Shown: positions 12,842 to 19,628 of the stretch, in pieces
Layout: each line of letters opens with the position of its first letter
How positions within the stretch are numbered: the stretch's first letter is position 1
Virus record (IMG/VR): IMGVR_UViG_3300042401_000283
Coordinates: 1-20,334 of that record
Source: a virus
DNA: 20,334 nt
Reading direction: 5' to 3' (one strand)
The notes under the pieces: generated by a model
The model's database searches: none
What the model was told of the DNA's origin: nothing
Seen by the model: the letters and a program-made list of their open reading frames with translations, nothing else
Program-made: the position numbers and the translations under genes

Positions 12842-14209
12842 ATGAATTATGTAGAATTTTTAGAACAAAAAAGACATTCAATAGGGAACTTTGGATTCGA
12901 AGCAAATTACATTCCAGATATAGCTTTTGACTTTCAAAGGTTTATTATTGAAAAAGCTATTTTAAAAGGTCGTACTGCAATATTTGCAGATACGGGATTA
13001 GGTAAAACTTTAATACAATTATCAATCGCTAAAAACATTGTTAACCATACGAATAAAAAAGTATTAATATTAACACCTTTAGCGGTTGCTTTTCAATTTA
13101 TTTTAGAAGCTGACAAATTAGGAATAGACGATATTGAATACTCAAAAGATGGTAAGCACACAAAAAAAATAGTTATTTGTAATTATGAAAGATTACACTA
13201 TTTTAATGAAAATGATTTTGTAGGAGTTATTTTAGATGAGAGTTCAATTCTTAAAAACTTTGATGGTAAAATCAAAAGTCAAGTAACTGCATTTATTAAA
13301 AAAATACCTTATAGATTTTTATCAACTGCAACTCCTTCTCCAAATGATTTTATAGAATTAGGAACAAGTAGCGAAGCATTAGGATACATGGGTTATATGG
13401 ATATGCTAGGCAAGTTCTTCAAGAACAATCAAAATAGTGTAGATAGTAATAACCGAAATATAGGAGAAAAGTTTTATTTAAAACCACATGCTGAAAAGGA
13501 TTTCTTTGCTTGGGTTAATCAATGGTCAATTATGGCTAAAATGCCAAGTGATTTAGGTTTTAGTAACGAACGTTATCAACTTCCTGAACTTATTGTAAAT
13601 AAACACGTAGTTAATAACGATAGTCAAATAGATATTGACGGACAATTACAAATGTTTAATATAGTGGCTAAAAACTTTAATGAAATTAGACACGAACAAA
13701 AGCAAACAGAAGAAAAAAGATGCGAGAAAGCTATTGAATTAGCACAAGATAAAACTTCTGTATATTGGTGTAATACAAATAACGAAAGTAGTATATTAAA
13801 AAATTCAGATAGCAATGCAGTTGAAATAATTGGATCTCAATCTATCGAAAGAAAAGAAGAAATACTATTAGCATTTGCAAAAGGAGAAATACCAAGAATA
13901 ATAACCAAAGCTAAAATGACTTCCTTTGGTTTAAATTGGCAGCATTGCAATCATAGTGTATTTTTTCCTACCTGGAGTTATGAGCAGTATTATCAATCTA
14001 TAAGACGTTTCTGGAGATTTGGTCAAACAAATGATGTAACTATTGATATGGTAATTTCAGACGGTCAAACAAGGGTTATAGAAGCATTACAACAAAAAAC
14101 ACAAAAAGCAATAGAACTACATAAAAACTTAACAGAAAACGTAAACAGAAGTTTTACAAATATTACAAAAGAATTTAACAAAGAAATCATTAAACCTAAA
14201 TTTATATAA
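12842..14209 (+). CDS. SNF2-type superfamily 2 helicase
   Basis: 455 residues with all main SF2 motifs: a Q-like start (DFQRFIIEKAI), motif I DTGLGKT (50-56), Ia VLILTPLAV, II DESS (132-135), III STATPSPND (161-169), and in the second lobe a motif V-like FGLNWQHCNH and motif VI QSIRRFWRFGQ (about 384-394). The acidic, Q-rich RRFWRFGQ end is characteristic of phage SNF2-like helicases that are often found beside DNA methyltransferases. It begins with a shared-type leader (ACCACTAAAACAAATATTATG) and its stop is 2 nt before the methyltransferase start, so they form a unit. It could help replication or modification of DNA, or be part of an anti-restriction module. Confidence 0.9.
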   Translation: MNYVEFLEQKRHSIGNFGFEANYIPDIAFDFQRFIIEKAILKGRTAIFADTGLGKTLIQLSIAKNIVNHTNKKVLILTPLAVAFQFILEADKLGIDDIEYSKDGKHTKKIVICNYERLHYFNENDFVGVILDESSILKNFDGKIKSQVTAFIKKIPYRFLSTATPSPNDFIELGTSSEALGYMGYMDMLGKFFKNNQNSVDSNNRNIGEKFYLKPHAEKDFFAWVNQWSIMAKMPSDLGFSNERYQLPELIVNKHVVNNDSQIDIDGQLQMFNIVAKNFNEIRHEQKQTEEKRCEKAIELAQDKTSVYWCNTNNESSILKNSDSNAVEIIGSQSIERKEEILLAFAKGEIPRIITKAKMTSFGLNWQHCNHSVFFPTWSYEQYYQSIRRFWRFGQTNDVTIDMVISDGQTRVIEALQQKTQKAIELHKNLTENVNRSFTNITKEFNKEIIKPKFI

Positions 14210-14211
14210 TT

Positions 14212-15231
14212 ATGAAAAACACAGTAAAAGATCAAATCGTAACAGAAAATTATGCAATCTACAATAGCGATTGTATGTTAGTATTACCAACGCTTGAAAA
14301 TGAAAGCATAGACTTAAGCGTATATAGTCCTCCATTTGCTGGACTATACAATTATTCAAGTTCAGAAAATGATTTTAGTAATTGCGAAAGCAAAGAACAA
14401 TTTTTAGAACAATACGAATTTTTAGTAAAAGAGATTGCAAGAGTAACAAAGCCTGGAAGGATAACCGCAGTTCATGCTACCGATGTATTTGACAATACTT
14501 GCAGACTTTGGGACTTTCCAAATGAAATAATAAGAATACATACTAAATACGGATTTGAATATCGTAACCGTATTACAATATGGAAAGAGCCTTTAAAAGT
14601 TCGTATGAGAACTATGGTTCAATCATTAATGCATAAGTTTATAGTTGAGGATAGTACAAAATGTTTTACCGCAATGCCTGACTATGTTTTAGTATTTACT
14701 AAAAAAGGAGAAAATCAAATACCAGTAACGCATCCATTTGGAATGAATCATTATGCTGGAGAAATACCAATTTTACCAAACATATTAAGAGCTTGGAATA
14801 ATGCCAATAACTCAAAATTAAATGAAGAGGAACTATGGGAACATTTAAACAATATTAATGAAGACGACAAAATAACTAAATTAAATCATTATGTATGGCA
14901 GCGTTATGCTTCAAGTGTATGGGACGATATTAGAATAGATAATGTTTTACCTTTCAGAGATAGTAAAGAGGAGGACGACGAAAAGCACGTACATCCTTTG
15001 CAGTTAGATGTTATTGATAGATTAATAGAATTATATAGTAATCCTGGAGAAGTTGTATTGACTCCATTTATGGGAGTAGGTAGCGAAGTGTTTAGTCCAG
15101 TATCAATGGGAAGAAAAGCAATAGGTATTGAATTAAAAGATAGTTATTTTAAACAAGCTAAATTGAATTTAAAAGAAGCCGAGAAAAGATTTAAAATGAA
15201 TACAGAACACAAACAAGAAAAACTATTTTAA
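14212..15231 (+). CDS. DNA methyltransferase, beta-class (N6-A or N4-C)
   Basis: 339 residues. The catalytic motif IV is SPPF (39-42; DLSVYSPPFAG), and the AdoMet-binding motif I, PFMGVGSE, lies at about 286-293, just before GIELKDSYFKQA. Motif IV before motif I defines the beta class. SPPF/Y is more common in N4-cytosine enzymes, but N6-adenine cannot be excluded. There is no nuclease domain and no restriction gene next to it, so this is an orphan phage methyltransferase, likely protecting the phage from host restriction. Coupled to the SNF2-like helicase, with only 2 nt between genes. Confidence 0.88.
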   Translation: MKNTVKDQIVTENYAIYNSDCMLVLPTLENESIDLSVYSPPFAGLYNYSSSENDFSNCESKEQFLEQYEFLVKEIARVTKPGRITAVHATDVFDNTCRLWDFPNEIIRIHTKYGFEYRNRITIWKEPLKVRMRTMVQSLMHKFIVEDSTKCFTAMPDYVLVFTKKGENQIPVTHPFGMNHYAGEIPILPNILRAWNNANNSKLNEEELWEHLNNINEDDKITKLNHYVWQRYASSVWDDIRIDNVLPFRDSKEEDDEKHVHPLQLDVIDRLIELYSNPGEVVLTPFMGVGSEVFSPVSMGRKAIGIELKDSYFKQAKLNLKEAEKRFKMNTEHKQEKLF

Positions 15232-15232
15232 A

Positions 15233-15607
15233 ATGAATAAAGCAAAATATATATGTGACTCCATAAATAAAATCTATGGAGTTAACATATACGAAAACAA
15301 AAGAACACAAGATTTAGTAGATATTCGCTCAATGGCTTGTTATATACTACACAAAGACTTAAAACTTACGTTACATAAGACAAAGGATTATTTTAATTCA
15401 AGAGGCAAAAAAATGACTCATTGCACTGTATTACATAATTTAAAAGTATTTGAACAAGCTAGAAAAATAAAACCAGAACTAGAAGCAGTTAGGGATAGTT
15501 TAATGACAAAGTTTGATCCGAAGTATTTACTATTAAAAAGAATACAAAACATCGAAGACATATCCAAAATAGAACAGATAACAAACTGCGTAAACCATTA
15601 TGAATAA
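15233..15607 (+). CDS. DnaA domain IV-like DNA-binding protein
   Basis: 124 residues. The central part (about 28-75) resembles the C-terminal DNA-binding domain of DnaA: VDIRSMACYILHKDLKLTLH, then KTKDYFNSRGKKMTHCTVLH, where MTHCTVLH corresponds to the DnaA signature RDHTTVLH with the TVLH part intact. It lacks the DnaA ATPase domain, so it could recognise DnaA boxes in the phage or host, as an origin-binding or regulatory factor, not a full initiator. The start is 1 nt after the methyltransferase stop and the end overlaps the ParB-like gene by 8 bases. Confidence 0.7.
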   Translation: MNKAKYICDSINKIYGVNIYENKRTQDLVDIRSMACYILHKDLKLTLHKTKDYFNSRGKKMTHCTVLHNLKVFEQARKIKPELEAVRDSLMTKFDPKYLLLKRIQNIEDISKIEQITNCVNHYE

Positions 15608-16133
15608 AACAGTAAAAATATCAGAAGTAAAAGTCAATCCAAACAATCCAAGATTAATAAAGGATGACAAGTTTAAAAAATTGGTCAATTCGATAAAAGA
15701 GTTTCCAGAGATGCTAAACATCCGACCTATCGTAGTCAATAAAGATATGGTCATACTGGGTGGTAATATGAGATACAAAGCTTGTCTTGAAGCTGGAATA
15801 AAAGAAGTCCCAGTTATCATCACAGACCTTTCAGAAGAGCAACAAAAAGAATTCTTGATTAAAGACAATGTCTCTGGTGGAGAGTGGGATTGGGATATGT
15901 TAGCTAATGAATGGAATACAGATGAGTTACAAGAATGGGGATTGGATTTACCTATTTATGATTTAGAGCCAAGTTATGAGGATTTAATAGGAGAGGAGAA
16001 AAATAAACCGGCTACAATGAAAATAACTTTTAAAACTGTTGAACAATTACAAGAAGCCGAAAACGATATCCAAGAATTAATTGACAGAAAATATAATGGT
16101 GCATTTTATTCAGTAAGTGCTGGCGAGATATGA
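15600..16133 (+). CDS. ParB-like (ParB/Srx fold) protein
   Basis: 177 residues. The first about 100 residues are the ParB N-terminal fold: KISEVKVNPNNPRLI, IRPIVVNKD, VILGGNMRYKACLEAGIKEV (the conserved nucleotide-binding G-x-x-R type region) and PVIITDL. A C-terminal region (about 125-177) carries an alpha-beta segment. Many phage ParB-like proteins are next to DNA-modification genes and may act as nucleotide-dependent DNA clamps or enzymes; the role here is inferred from context between methyltransferase and Mom-like protein. The stop overlaps the next start (ATGA). Confidence 0.8.
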   Translation: MNKTVKISEVKVNPNNPRLIKDDKFKKLVNSIKEFPEMLNIRPIVVNKDMVILGGNMRYKACLEAGIKEVPVIITDLSEEQQKEFLIKDNVSGGEWDWDMLANEWNTDELQEWGLDLPIYDLEPSYEDLIGEEKNKPATMKITFKTVEQLQEAENDIQELIDRKYNGAFYSVSAGEI

Positions 16134-16765
16134 GATTAGAAAAAGCATCTTATAAAGCAATTAAATATGCTTGTTTAAATTTTCACTATTCTAAAACGGT
16201 TCCAGCCTCTTCAATTTCTTATTCAGTTTTTAATGATAAAAATGAATGGTGCGGTATAGTTTCTTTTTGTTATCCATCTGGAGTAATGTTAGGAAAACAA
16301 TTTAATTTAGTTCAAGGTCAATTTATAGAATTAAATAGAATGGCTTTAAACGGAAAACAAACTTCAACAAGTAAAGTCTTATCTATTGCAATTAAATTAT
16401 TTAAAAAACATAACTCAACTGTAAAATTATTAATTTCATACTCAGATAAAGGAGAAAATCATTTTGGCACAATTTATCAAGCTACTAATTGGATATTTGT
16501 AGGAGAAAACGAAAGTAGTGGAAAAGATTATTTTTATAAAGGAAAATGGAGACACGACAGAACTTTAAACGAATATCCAAAAGATTTTTTATCAAAATTA
16601 GAAACACGAAAAAGAAGTGGAAAACGAAAATATTTATATCCTATTGATAAAAGTTTAATACCTTTATGCAAATCATTAAGTAAACCTTATCCAAAAAAAA
16701 TAACCTTACAAGATAGCAAGGTTATTAATGAGAGCGATATAATAGATTCGAACTTTACTTCTTAA
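16130..16765 (+). CDS. mom: Mom-like DNA-adenine hypermodification protein
   Basis: 211 residues. Its pattern is that of the Mom family: HYSKTVPASSISYSVFNDK, WCGIVSFCYPSG, FIELNRMALN, LLISYSDKGENHFGTIYQAT followed by NWIFVGENES, and RHDRTLNEYP. Mu Mom, a GNAT-fold protein, adds a carbamoylmethyl (glycinamide) group to N6 of adenine in phage DNA, which blocks many restriction enzymes. This gene follows the ParB-like gene (ATGA overlap) and precedes the terminase genes, so modified DNA would be made just before packaging. The last about 11 codons lie opposite the tRNA-like gene on the - strand, and the - strand terminator sits within the coding region. The C-terminus is basic. Catalytic residues are not claimed. 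Confidence 0.8.
   Translation: MRLEKASYKAIKYACLNFHYSKTVPASSISYSVFNDKNEWCGIVSFCYPSGVMLGKQFNLVQGQFIELNRMALNGKQTSTSKVLSIAIKLFKKHNSTVKLLISYSDKGENHFGTIYQATNWIFVGENESSGKDYFYKGKWRHDRTLNEYPKDFLSKLETRKRSGKRKYLYPIDKSLIPLCKSLSKPYPKKITLQDSKVINESDIIDSNFTS
16693..16726 (-). terminator. Intrinsic terminator of the tRNA-like unit (- strand)
   Basis: Read on the - strand, AATAACCTT (16726-16718) pairs perfectly with AAGGTTATT (16707-16699) around a 10-nt loop, followed by six Ts (16698-16693) after those already in the stem. On the + strand there is no T-run, so it works only for the - strand. It begins 6 nt after the tRNA-like 3' end. Confidence 0.8.
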
Positions 16766-16803
16766 CTGGAATGTTAAACGTGCAACCATTACACTAATAT
16801 CGC
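16733..16803 (-). tRNA. tRNA-Gly(UCC)-like RNA gene with irregular T stem
   Basis: 71 nt without encoded CCA. The 7-bp acceptor GCGATAT/ATATCGC is perfect; U8 and A14, the D stem GTGT/GCAC, loop AATGGTT with the conserved GG, and T loop TTCGAAT are all present. The anticodon arm TTAAC/GTTAA encloses ATTCCA, so the anticodon reads UCC (glycine, decoding GGA); the loop has 6 nt when the stem is fully paired, with one extra base before it. The glycine identity elements known from E. coli are met: G1-C72, C2-G71, G3-C70, C35, C36 and U73. The T stem TAAAG/CTATT is poor, with A-A at 51-63 and T-T at 49-65. The unit has its own promoter and terminator. It might be an active tRNA, a degraded one, or a specialised glycine carrier. 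Confidence 0.7.
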
Positions 16804-16813
16804 ATTTGTTTGA

Positions 16814-16843
16814 CAAAGATAAATAAAAAAATAACATATACAA
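16814..16843 (-). promoter_or_regulatory. Bacteroidota-type promoter of the tRNA-like gene (- strand)
   Basis: On the - strand, TTG (16843-16841), a 19-nt spacer, then TATCTTTG (16821-16814). Transcription would start near 16811, leaving an about 8-nt leader before the tRNA-like 5' end at 16803. The element lies in the 5' leader of the small terminase gene. Confidence 0.75.
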
Positions 16844-16845
16844 CA

Positions 16846-17214
16846 ATGAAACCAAAAGAGCAACACGAAACAGAAATACTAAAGCTAATAGTAAAGCATA
16901 AGATAATGAAGATTAATCATATCTTTCAACACTATACAGACTTACAACATTCACAGTTTTATAATTTAGGATTGGATAAATCGGAGAGTATTAAAGAAGC
17001 AATAGCAACTAATAAGAGCAAAGCAGTTTCTTATATGCTTAACAAGTGGGTAGGTTCAGATAATGCAACTTTACAAATATCAGCGTTTAAAGTTTTATGC
17101 GAAGATGAAGACAGAAAGAAACTATCAATGCAGTTCGTTGAATCAGAAAACACGCACCAAGTTAGAAAGTTTGAAGTTGAGATAATAGACAACAACCCCG
17201 ATGCCGAAAGTTAA
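16846..17214 (+). CDS. terS: Small terminase subunit
   Basis: 122 residues from ATG 16846 (the longer frame from TTG 16810 is unlikely because the extra part lies in the tRNA promoter). The N-terminal half is helical with a DNA-binding-like helix-turn-helix region (ILKLIVKHKIMKINHIFQHY, then SQFYNLGLDKSESIKEAIAT), followed by a basic/acidic C-terminal part (CEDEDRKKLSMQFVES) for assembly and TerL contact. Assigned mainly from position: it overlaps the large terminase start by 14 bases. TerS recognises the phage packaging site. Sequence is highly divergent, as is usual for TerS. Confidence 0.75.
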   Translation: MKPKEQHETEILKLIVKHKIMKINHIFQHYTDLQHSQFYNLGLDKSESIKEAIATNKSKAVSYMLNKWVGSDNATLQISAFKVLCEDEDRKKLSMQFVESENTHQVRKFEVEIIDNNPDAES

Positions 17215-18352
17215 TAAAGTATTCAAACATTTAGAAAAGTCAGACAAAAGAATAACAATAGAGCAAGGAGGAACCAGAAGCGGTAAAACTTATAATATAT
17301 TACTTTGGTTAATCTTTGGTTATGCTTTTAAGAATACTGGCAAGACAATAACTATTTGCAGAAAAACATATCCCGCACTTCGTTCCAGTTCGATGCGGGA
17401 TTTTTTCGATATATTAAAAGAGCATGATATATACGAAGAAGCAGAACACAACAAAAGCAATTCAGAATATAGACTTGAAGGCAATCTTTTTGAGTTTATA
17501 AGTTTAGACCAGCCACAAAAGGTTAGAGGTCGTAAAAGAGATGTATTATATATCAACGAAGCGAATGAGTTATACTTTGAAGATTGGCAGCAATTAATAT
17601 TTAGAACAACCGAGAAGGCAATTTTAGACTACAATCCTTCCGATGAGTTCCATTTCATTTATGAGAAGATAAAACCAAGAGAAGACGCAGACTTTTACAT
17701 TACAACTTACAAAGACAATCCATTCTTATCAGACGAGATAATAAGCGAAATAGAGCGTTTAAAGAACGTTGATGACAACTACTGGAAAATATATGGACTC
17801 GGACAAATTGGTTCATCACAAGCCCTTATATTTAGAATTAACGAGTGCGTTAGCATTCCAGAAGACGCAAAGTTTTTATCTTATGGAATGGACTTTGGTT
17901 TCACGAATGATCCAACTACATTGGTGGCTATTTATCAGCAAGGCGATAACATTTATTTAAAAGAGTTATTATACCAAACAGGATTAACCAATAGAGATAT
18001 AAACGACAAACTAAAACTAAACGAAGTAGAACGTAAGGAAGTATTTGCAGACTCAGCAGAGCCAAAATCAATAGAGGAACTTTATAGAATGGGTTGGAAT
18101 ATTAAACCAGCTACAAAAGGACAAGGAAGCGTTAACATAGGAATTGATATGATGAAAAGATACAACCTTTACGTTACAAAAGACAGCGTTAATATGATAA
18201 AAGAATTTAGAAACTATAAATGGCAAGAAGATAAGAATGGAAATATTTTAAACGTACCAGTTGATATGTTCAACCATACGATTGATGCAATTAGATACGG
18301 ATTATATGATAAACTAGCCAGACCGAATTACGGTAAATATGCAGTCAGATAA
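17201..18352 (+). CDS. terL: Large terminase subunit (packaging ATPase-nuclease)
   Basis: 383 residues of PBSX/Terminase_3-like type. The ATPase domain has Walker A QGGTRSGKT (22-30), the conserved TYPALRSSSMRDFFD segment (56-70) and Walker B VLYINEANE (115-123; Asp replaced by Asn-Glu-Ala as in this family). The RNase H-like nuclease domain starts with SYGMDFGFTNDPTT (Asp231), followed by VFADSAEPKS (about 283-292) and a final acidic position near DAIRYGLYD (about 364-372). TerL drives ATP-dependent DNA packaging and cuts concatemers. Length is slightly short but complete. A hairpin plus T-run inside the coding region is annotated separately. Confidence 0.95.
   Translation: MPKVNKVFKHLEKSDKRITIEQGGTRSGKTYNILLWLIFGYAFKNTGKTITICRKTYPALRSSSMRDFFDILKEHDIYEEAEHNKSNSEYRLEGNLFEFISLDQPQKVRGRKRDVLYINEANELYFEDWQQLIFRTTEKAILDYNPSDEFHFIYEKIKPREDADFYITTYKDNPFLSDEIISEIERLKNVDDNYWKIYGLGQIGSSQALIFRINECVSIPEDAKFLSYGMDFGFTNDPTTLVAIYQQGDNIYLKELLYQTGLTNRDINDKLKLNEVERKEVFADSAEPKSIEELYRMGWNIKPATKGQGSVNIGIDMMKRYNLYVTKDSVNMIKEFRNYKWQEDKNGNILNVPVDMFNHTIDAIRYGLYDKLARPNYGKYAVR
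17370..17406 (+). terminator. Terminator-like hairpin inside terL
   Basis: ATCCCGCA (17370-17377) pairs perfectly with TGCGGGAT (17394-17401) around a 16-nt loop, followed by six Ts (17401-17406). It encodes the conserved YPALRSSSMRDFF segment, so it could be chance from codon constraints. It is a GC-rich island in an otherwise AT-rich region, which makes partial termination or an mRNA structure plausible. Confidence 0.4.
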
Positions 18353-18380
18353 AAATAAATTAAAAATAAGTTATAAAAAA

Positions 18381-18413
18381 TTTGTTTATAACATTTATTT
18401 ATTTGTATATTTG
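18381..18413 (+). promoter_or_regulatory. Bacteroidota-type promoter after terL
   Basis: TTTG at 18381-18384, a 21-nt spacer, then TATATTTG at 18406-18413, which fits TAnnTTTG. The spacer is at the long end of the range. Drives two small genes that end at a terminator (18888-18914). Confidence 0.75.
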
Positions 18414-18451
18414 TACCAGCAATAAAGCGAAACACTAAAACAAACGATATT

Positions 18452-18625
18452 ATGACAACTTTAAAAGAACAATATTATAACCAAGCATTAATATATAATA
18501 GAAACTTAAAAGCTATTAAAAGACAATTAAACTCAAAACAATTATTTGATTTAAAAAAAGAGTATAATTGCACAGAAGATAGTCAATTAGCAAAAGTAAC
18601 AATGTTGAGGGGTATTCAATTATAA
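18452..18625 (+). CDS. Small basic helical protein, 57 aa
   Basis: The frame ATG 18452 to TAA 18623-18625 encodes 57 residues, helical and basic (LKEQYYNQALIYNRNLKAIK, then LFDLKKEYNCTEDS). The leader ACACTAAAACAAACGATATTATG is the shared type. First gene of a two-gene unit between promoter and terminator, separate from the terminase and tail operons, so it may be expressed at a different time. Unknown function. Confidence 0.7.
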   Translation: MTTLKEQYYNQALIYNRNLKAIKRQLNSKQLFDLKKEYNCTEDSQLAKVTMLRGIQL

Positions 18626-18652
18626 TTAATTAATCATTAAAAACTAAACATT

Positions 18653-18865
18653 ATGAACTTACTACAAAGACTAAAACCAGAAGTATTACAAGCAATGAAT
18701 ATAGATGAAGAAAAATATCCAACACTAATTGGAAGTTTAAAAAAAGTATTAGAGCAAGAAACAGGAAGTGCTATAAATTTATCTGTATTTGATGCCACTT
18801 ACATTTGTGGATATAATAATACAAATTTAGATATAGGCAATTTACTCGACTGCTTCAACAAATGA
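18653..18865 (+). CDS. Small acidic protein, 70 aa
   Basis: 70 residues (MNLLQRLKPEVLQAMNIDEE, YPTLIGSLKKVLEQETGS, then an aromatic/Asn-rich end). Preceded by a shared-type leader (AATCATTAAAAACTAAACATTATG region). Last gene before a strong terminator. No family recognised; not clearly structural. Confidence 0.75.
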   Translation: MNLLQRLKPEVLQAMNIDEEKYPTLIGSLKKVLEQETGSAINLSVFDATYICGYNNTNLDIGNLLDCFNK

Positions 18866-18887
18866 CCAAACATACATAATCATTTTA

Positions 18888-18914
18888 AGCACTCCTAACG
18901 GGGTGTTTTTTTTT
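18888..18914 (+). terminator. Intrinsic terminator before the tail operon
   Basis: CACTCC (18890-18895) pairs with GGGGTG (18900-18905), including one T-G pair, around a TAAC loop, followed by nine Ts (18906-18914). Confidence 0.85.
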
Positions 18915-18942
18915 GCTTATATATTTACTCGTAAAAACTATT

Positions 18943-18957
18943 TACTTTCGTTATAAT
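18943..18957 (+). promoter_or_regulatory. Possible atypical late promoter of the tail operon
   Basis: Because a terminator lies just upstream, a promoter is expected between 18915 and 18975. The best candidates are TACTTTCG (18943-18950, one mismatch to TAnnTTTG) and TATAAT (18952-18957). Neither has a good -33/-35 partner. It could be the target of the phage sigma-like protein, an inference only. Confidence 0.35.
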
Positions 18958-18974
18958 GGAAACAAATAAGTAAT

Positions 18975-19628
18975 ATGAAAGTAATAGTTCCAAGTTCGTT
19001 AGAAGATATAACACTAATTCAATACCAAGAGTATAACCAAGAAATTGAAGCAAGAAAAGATTTGCCAGATGCCGATGAATATTTAAGGATAAAAAAGATA
19101 GAGATATTTTGTAAGCTGACACGGGAACAAGTTATGATGATTGAGTATAGTTCAATCGATGACATATCAAACATATTAGACGAGATACTTCAAAGACAAC
19201 CAAGCCTAACTGAAAAGTTTACAACCGATGGAATAAAGTTTGGATGGCTTCCAGAATTAGACAAAATGACTTATGGCGAGTTATTAGATTTGAATAATAA
19301 TATATCGGATTGGAGTTCTATGCACGTTGCAATGGGTGTGCTATACAGACCAATAAAGAATGAAGCAAACGGATTATATAATATAGAAAAGTACGAAGGA
19401 GACAAATACCACAAGCAATTACGAAACATGCCTTTGAGTGCTGTAATAGGTTCGATGGTTTTTTTTTGGAATTTAGGAATGGATTGCACGACATATATCC
19501 TCAAATCTTTGGAGACGGAGACGGATTTTCAGAAGCAACTGAATTCGACAGAGTATGGAGTTGGTATACAACAATCGATGAACTCGCTGGTGGAGACATT
19601 ACAAAGTATGAAGCTATCGAACAATTGA
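18975..19628 (+). CDS. Tail assembly chaperone, short (gpG-like) product
   Basis: 217 residues, soluble, mostly helical (EDITLIQYQEYNQEIEARKD, LTREQVMMIEYSSIDDISN, and a middle Trp/Leu-rich part). It matches the size and place of lambda gpG-like tail chaperones, which coat the tape-measure protein during tail assembly. The strongest argument is the embedded slippery T-run at 19459-19467 and the long overlapping -1 frame, the hallmark of this gene pair. After the slip site the zero-frame continues for 53 residues and also looks protein-like (CTTYILKSLETETDFQKQLN), so both products may be functional. Confidence 0.7.
   Translation: MKVIVPSSLEDITLIQYQEYNQEIEARKDLPDADEYLRIKKIEIFCKLTREQVMMIEYSSIDDISNILDEILQRQPSLTEKFTTDGIKFGWLPELDKMTYGELLDLNNNISDWSSMHVAMGVLYRPIKNEANGLYNIEKYEGDKYHKQLRNMPLSAVIGSMVFFWNLGMDCTTYILKSLETETDFQKQLNSTEYGVGIQQSMNSLVETLQSMKLSNN
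19459..19467 (+). promoter_or_regulatory. Slippery T9 site for -1 frameshifting
   Basis: Nine Ts sit at the end of GTT-TTT-TTT-TGG in frame zero, containing the heptamer T TTT TTT (19460-19466). A -1 slip moves tandem phenylalanine codons and leads into the open -1 frame up to 19723. Transcriptional slippage adding one base at the T-run would have the same result. Confidence 0.75.

Noticed and set aside
16810-16845. Longer terS start at TTG 16810
   Set aside because: It would add 12 residues encoded by the - strand promoter region; ATG 16846 has a normal A-rich leader.
17769-17960. 63-codon + strand frame inside terL
   Set aside because: Fully inside terL in another frame, without a leader, and composition does not look like a protein.
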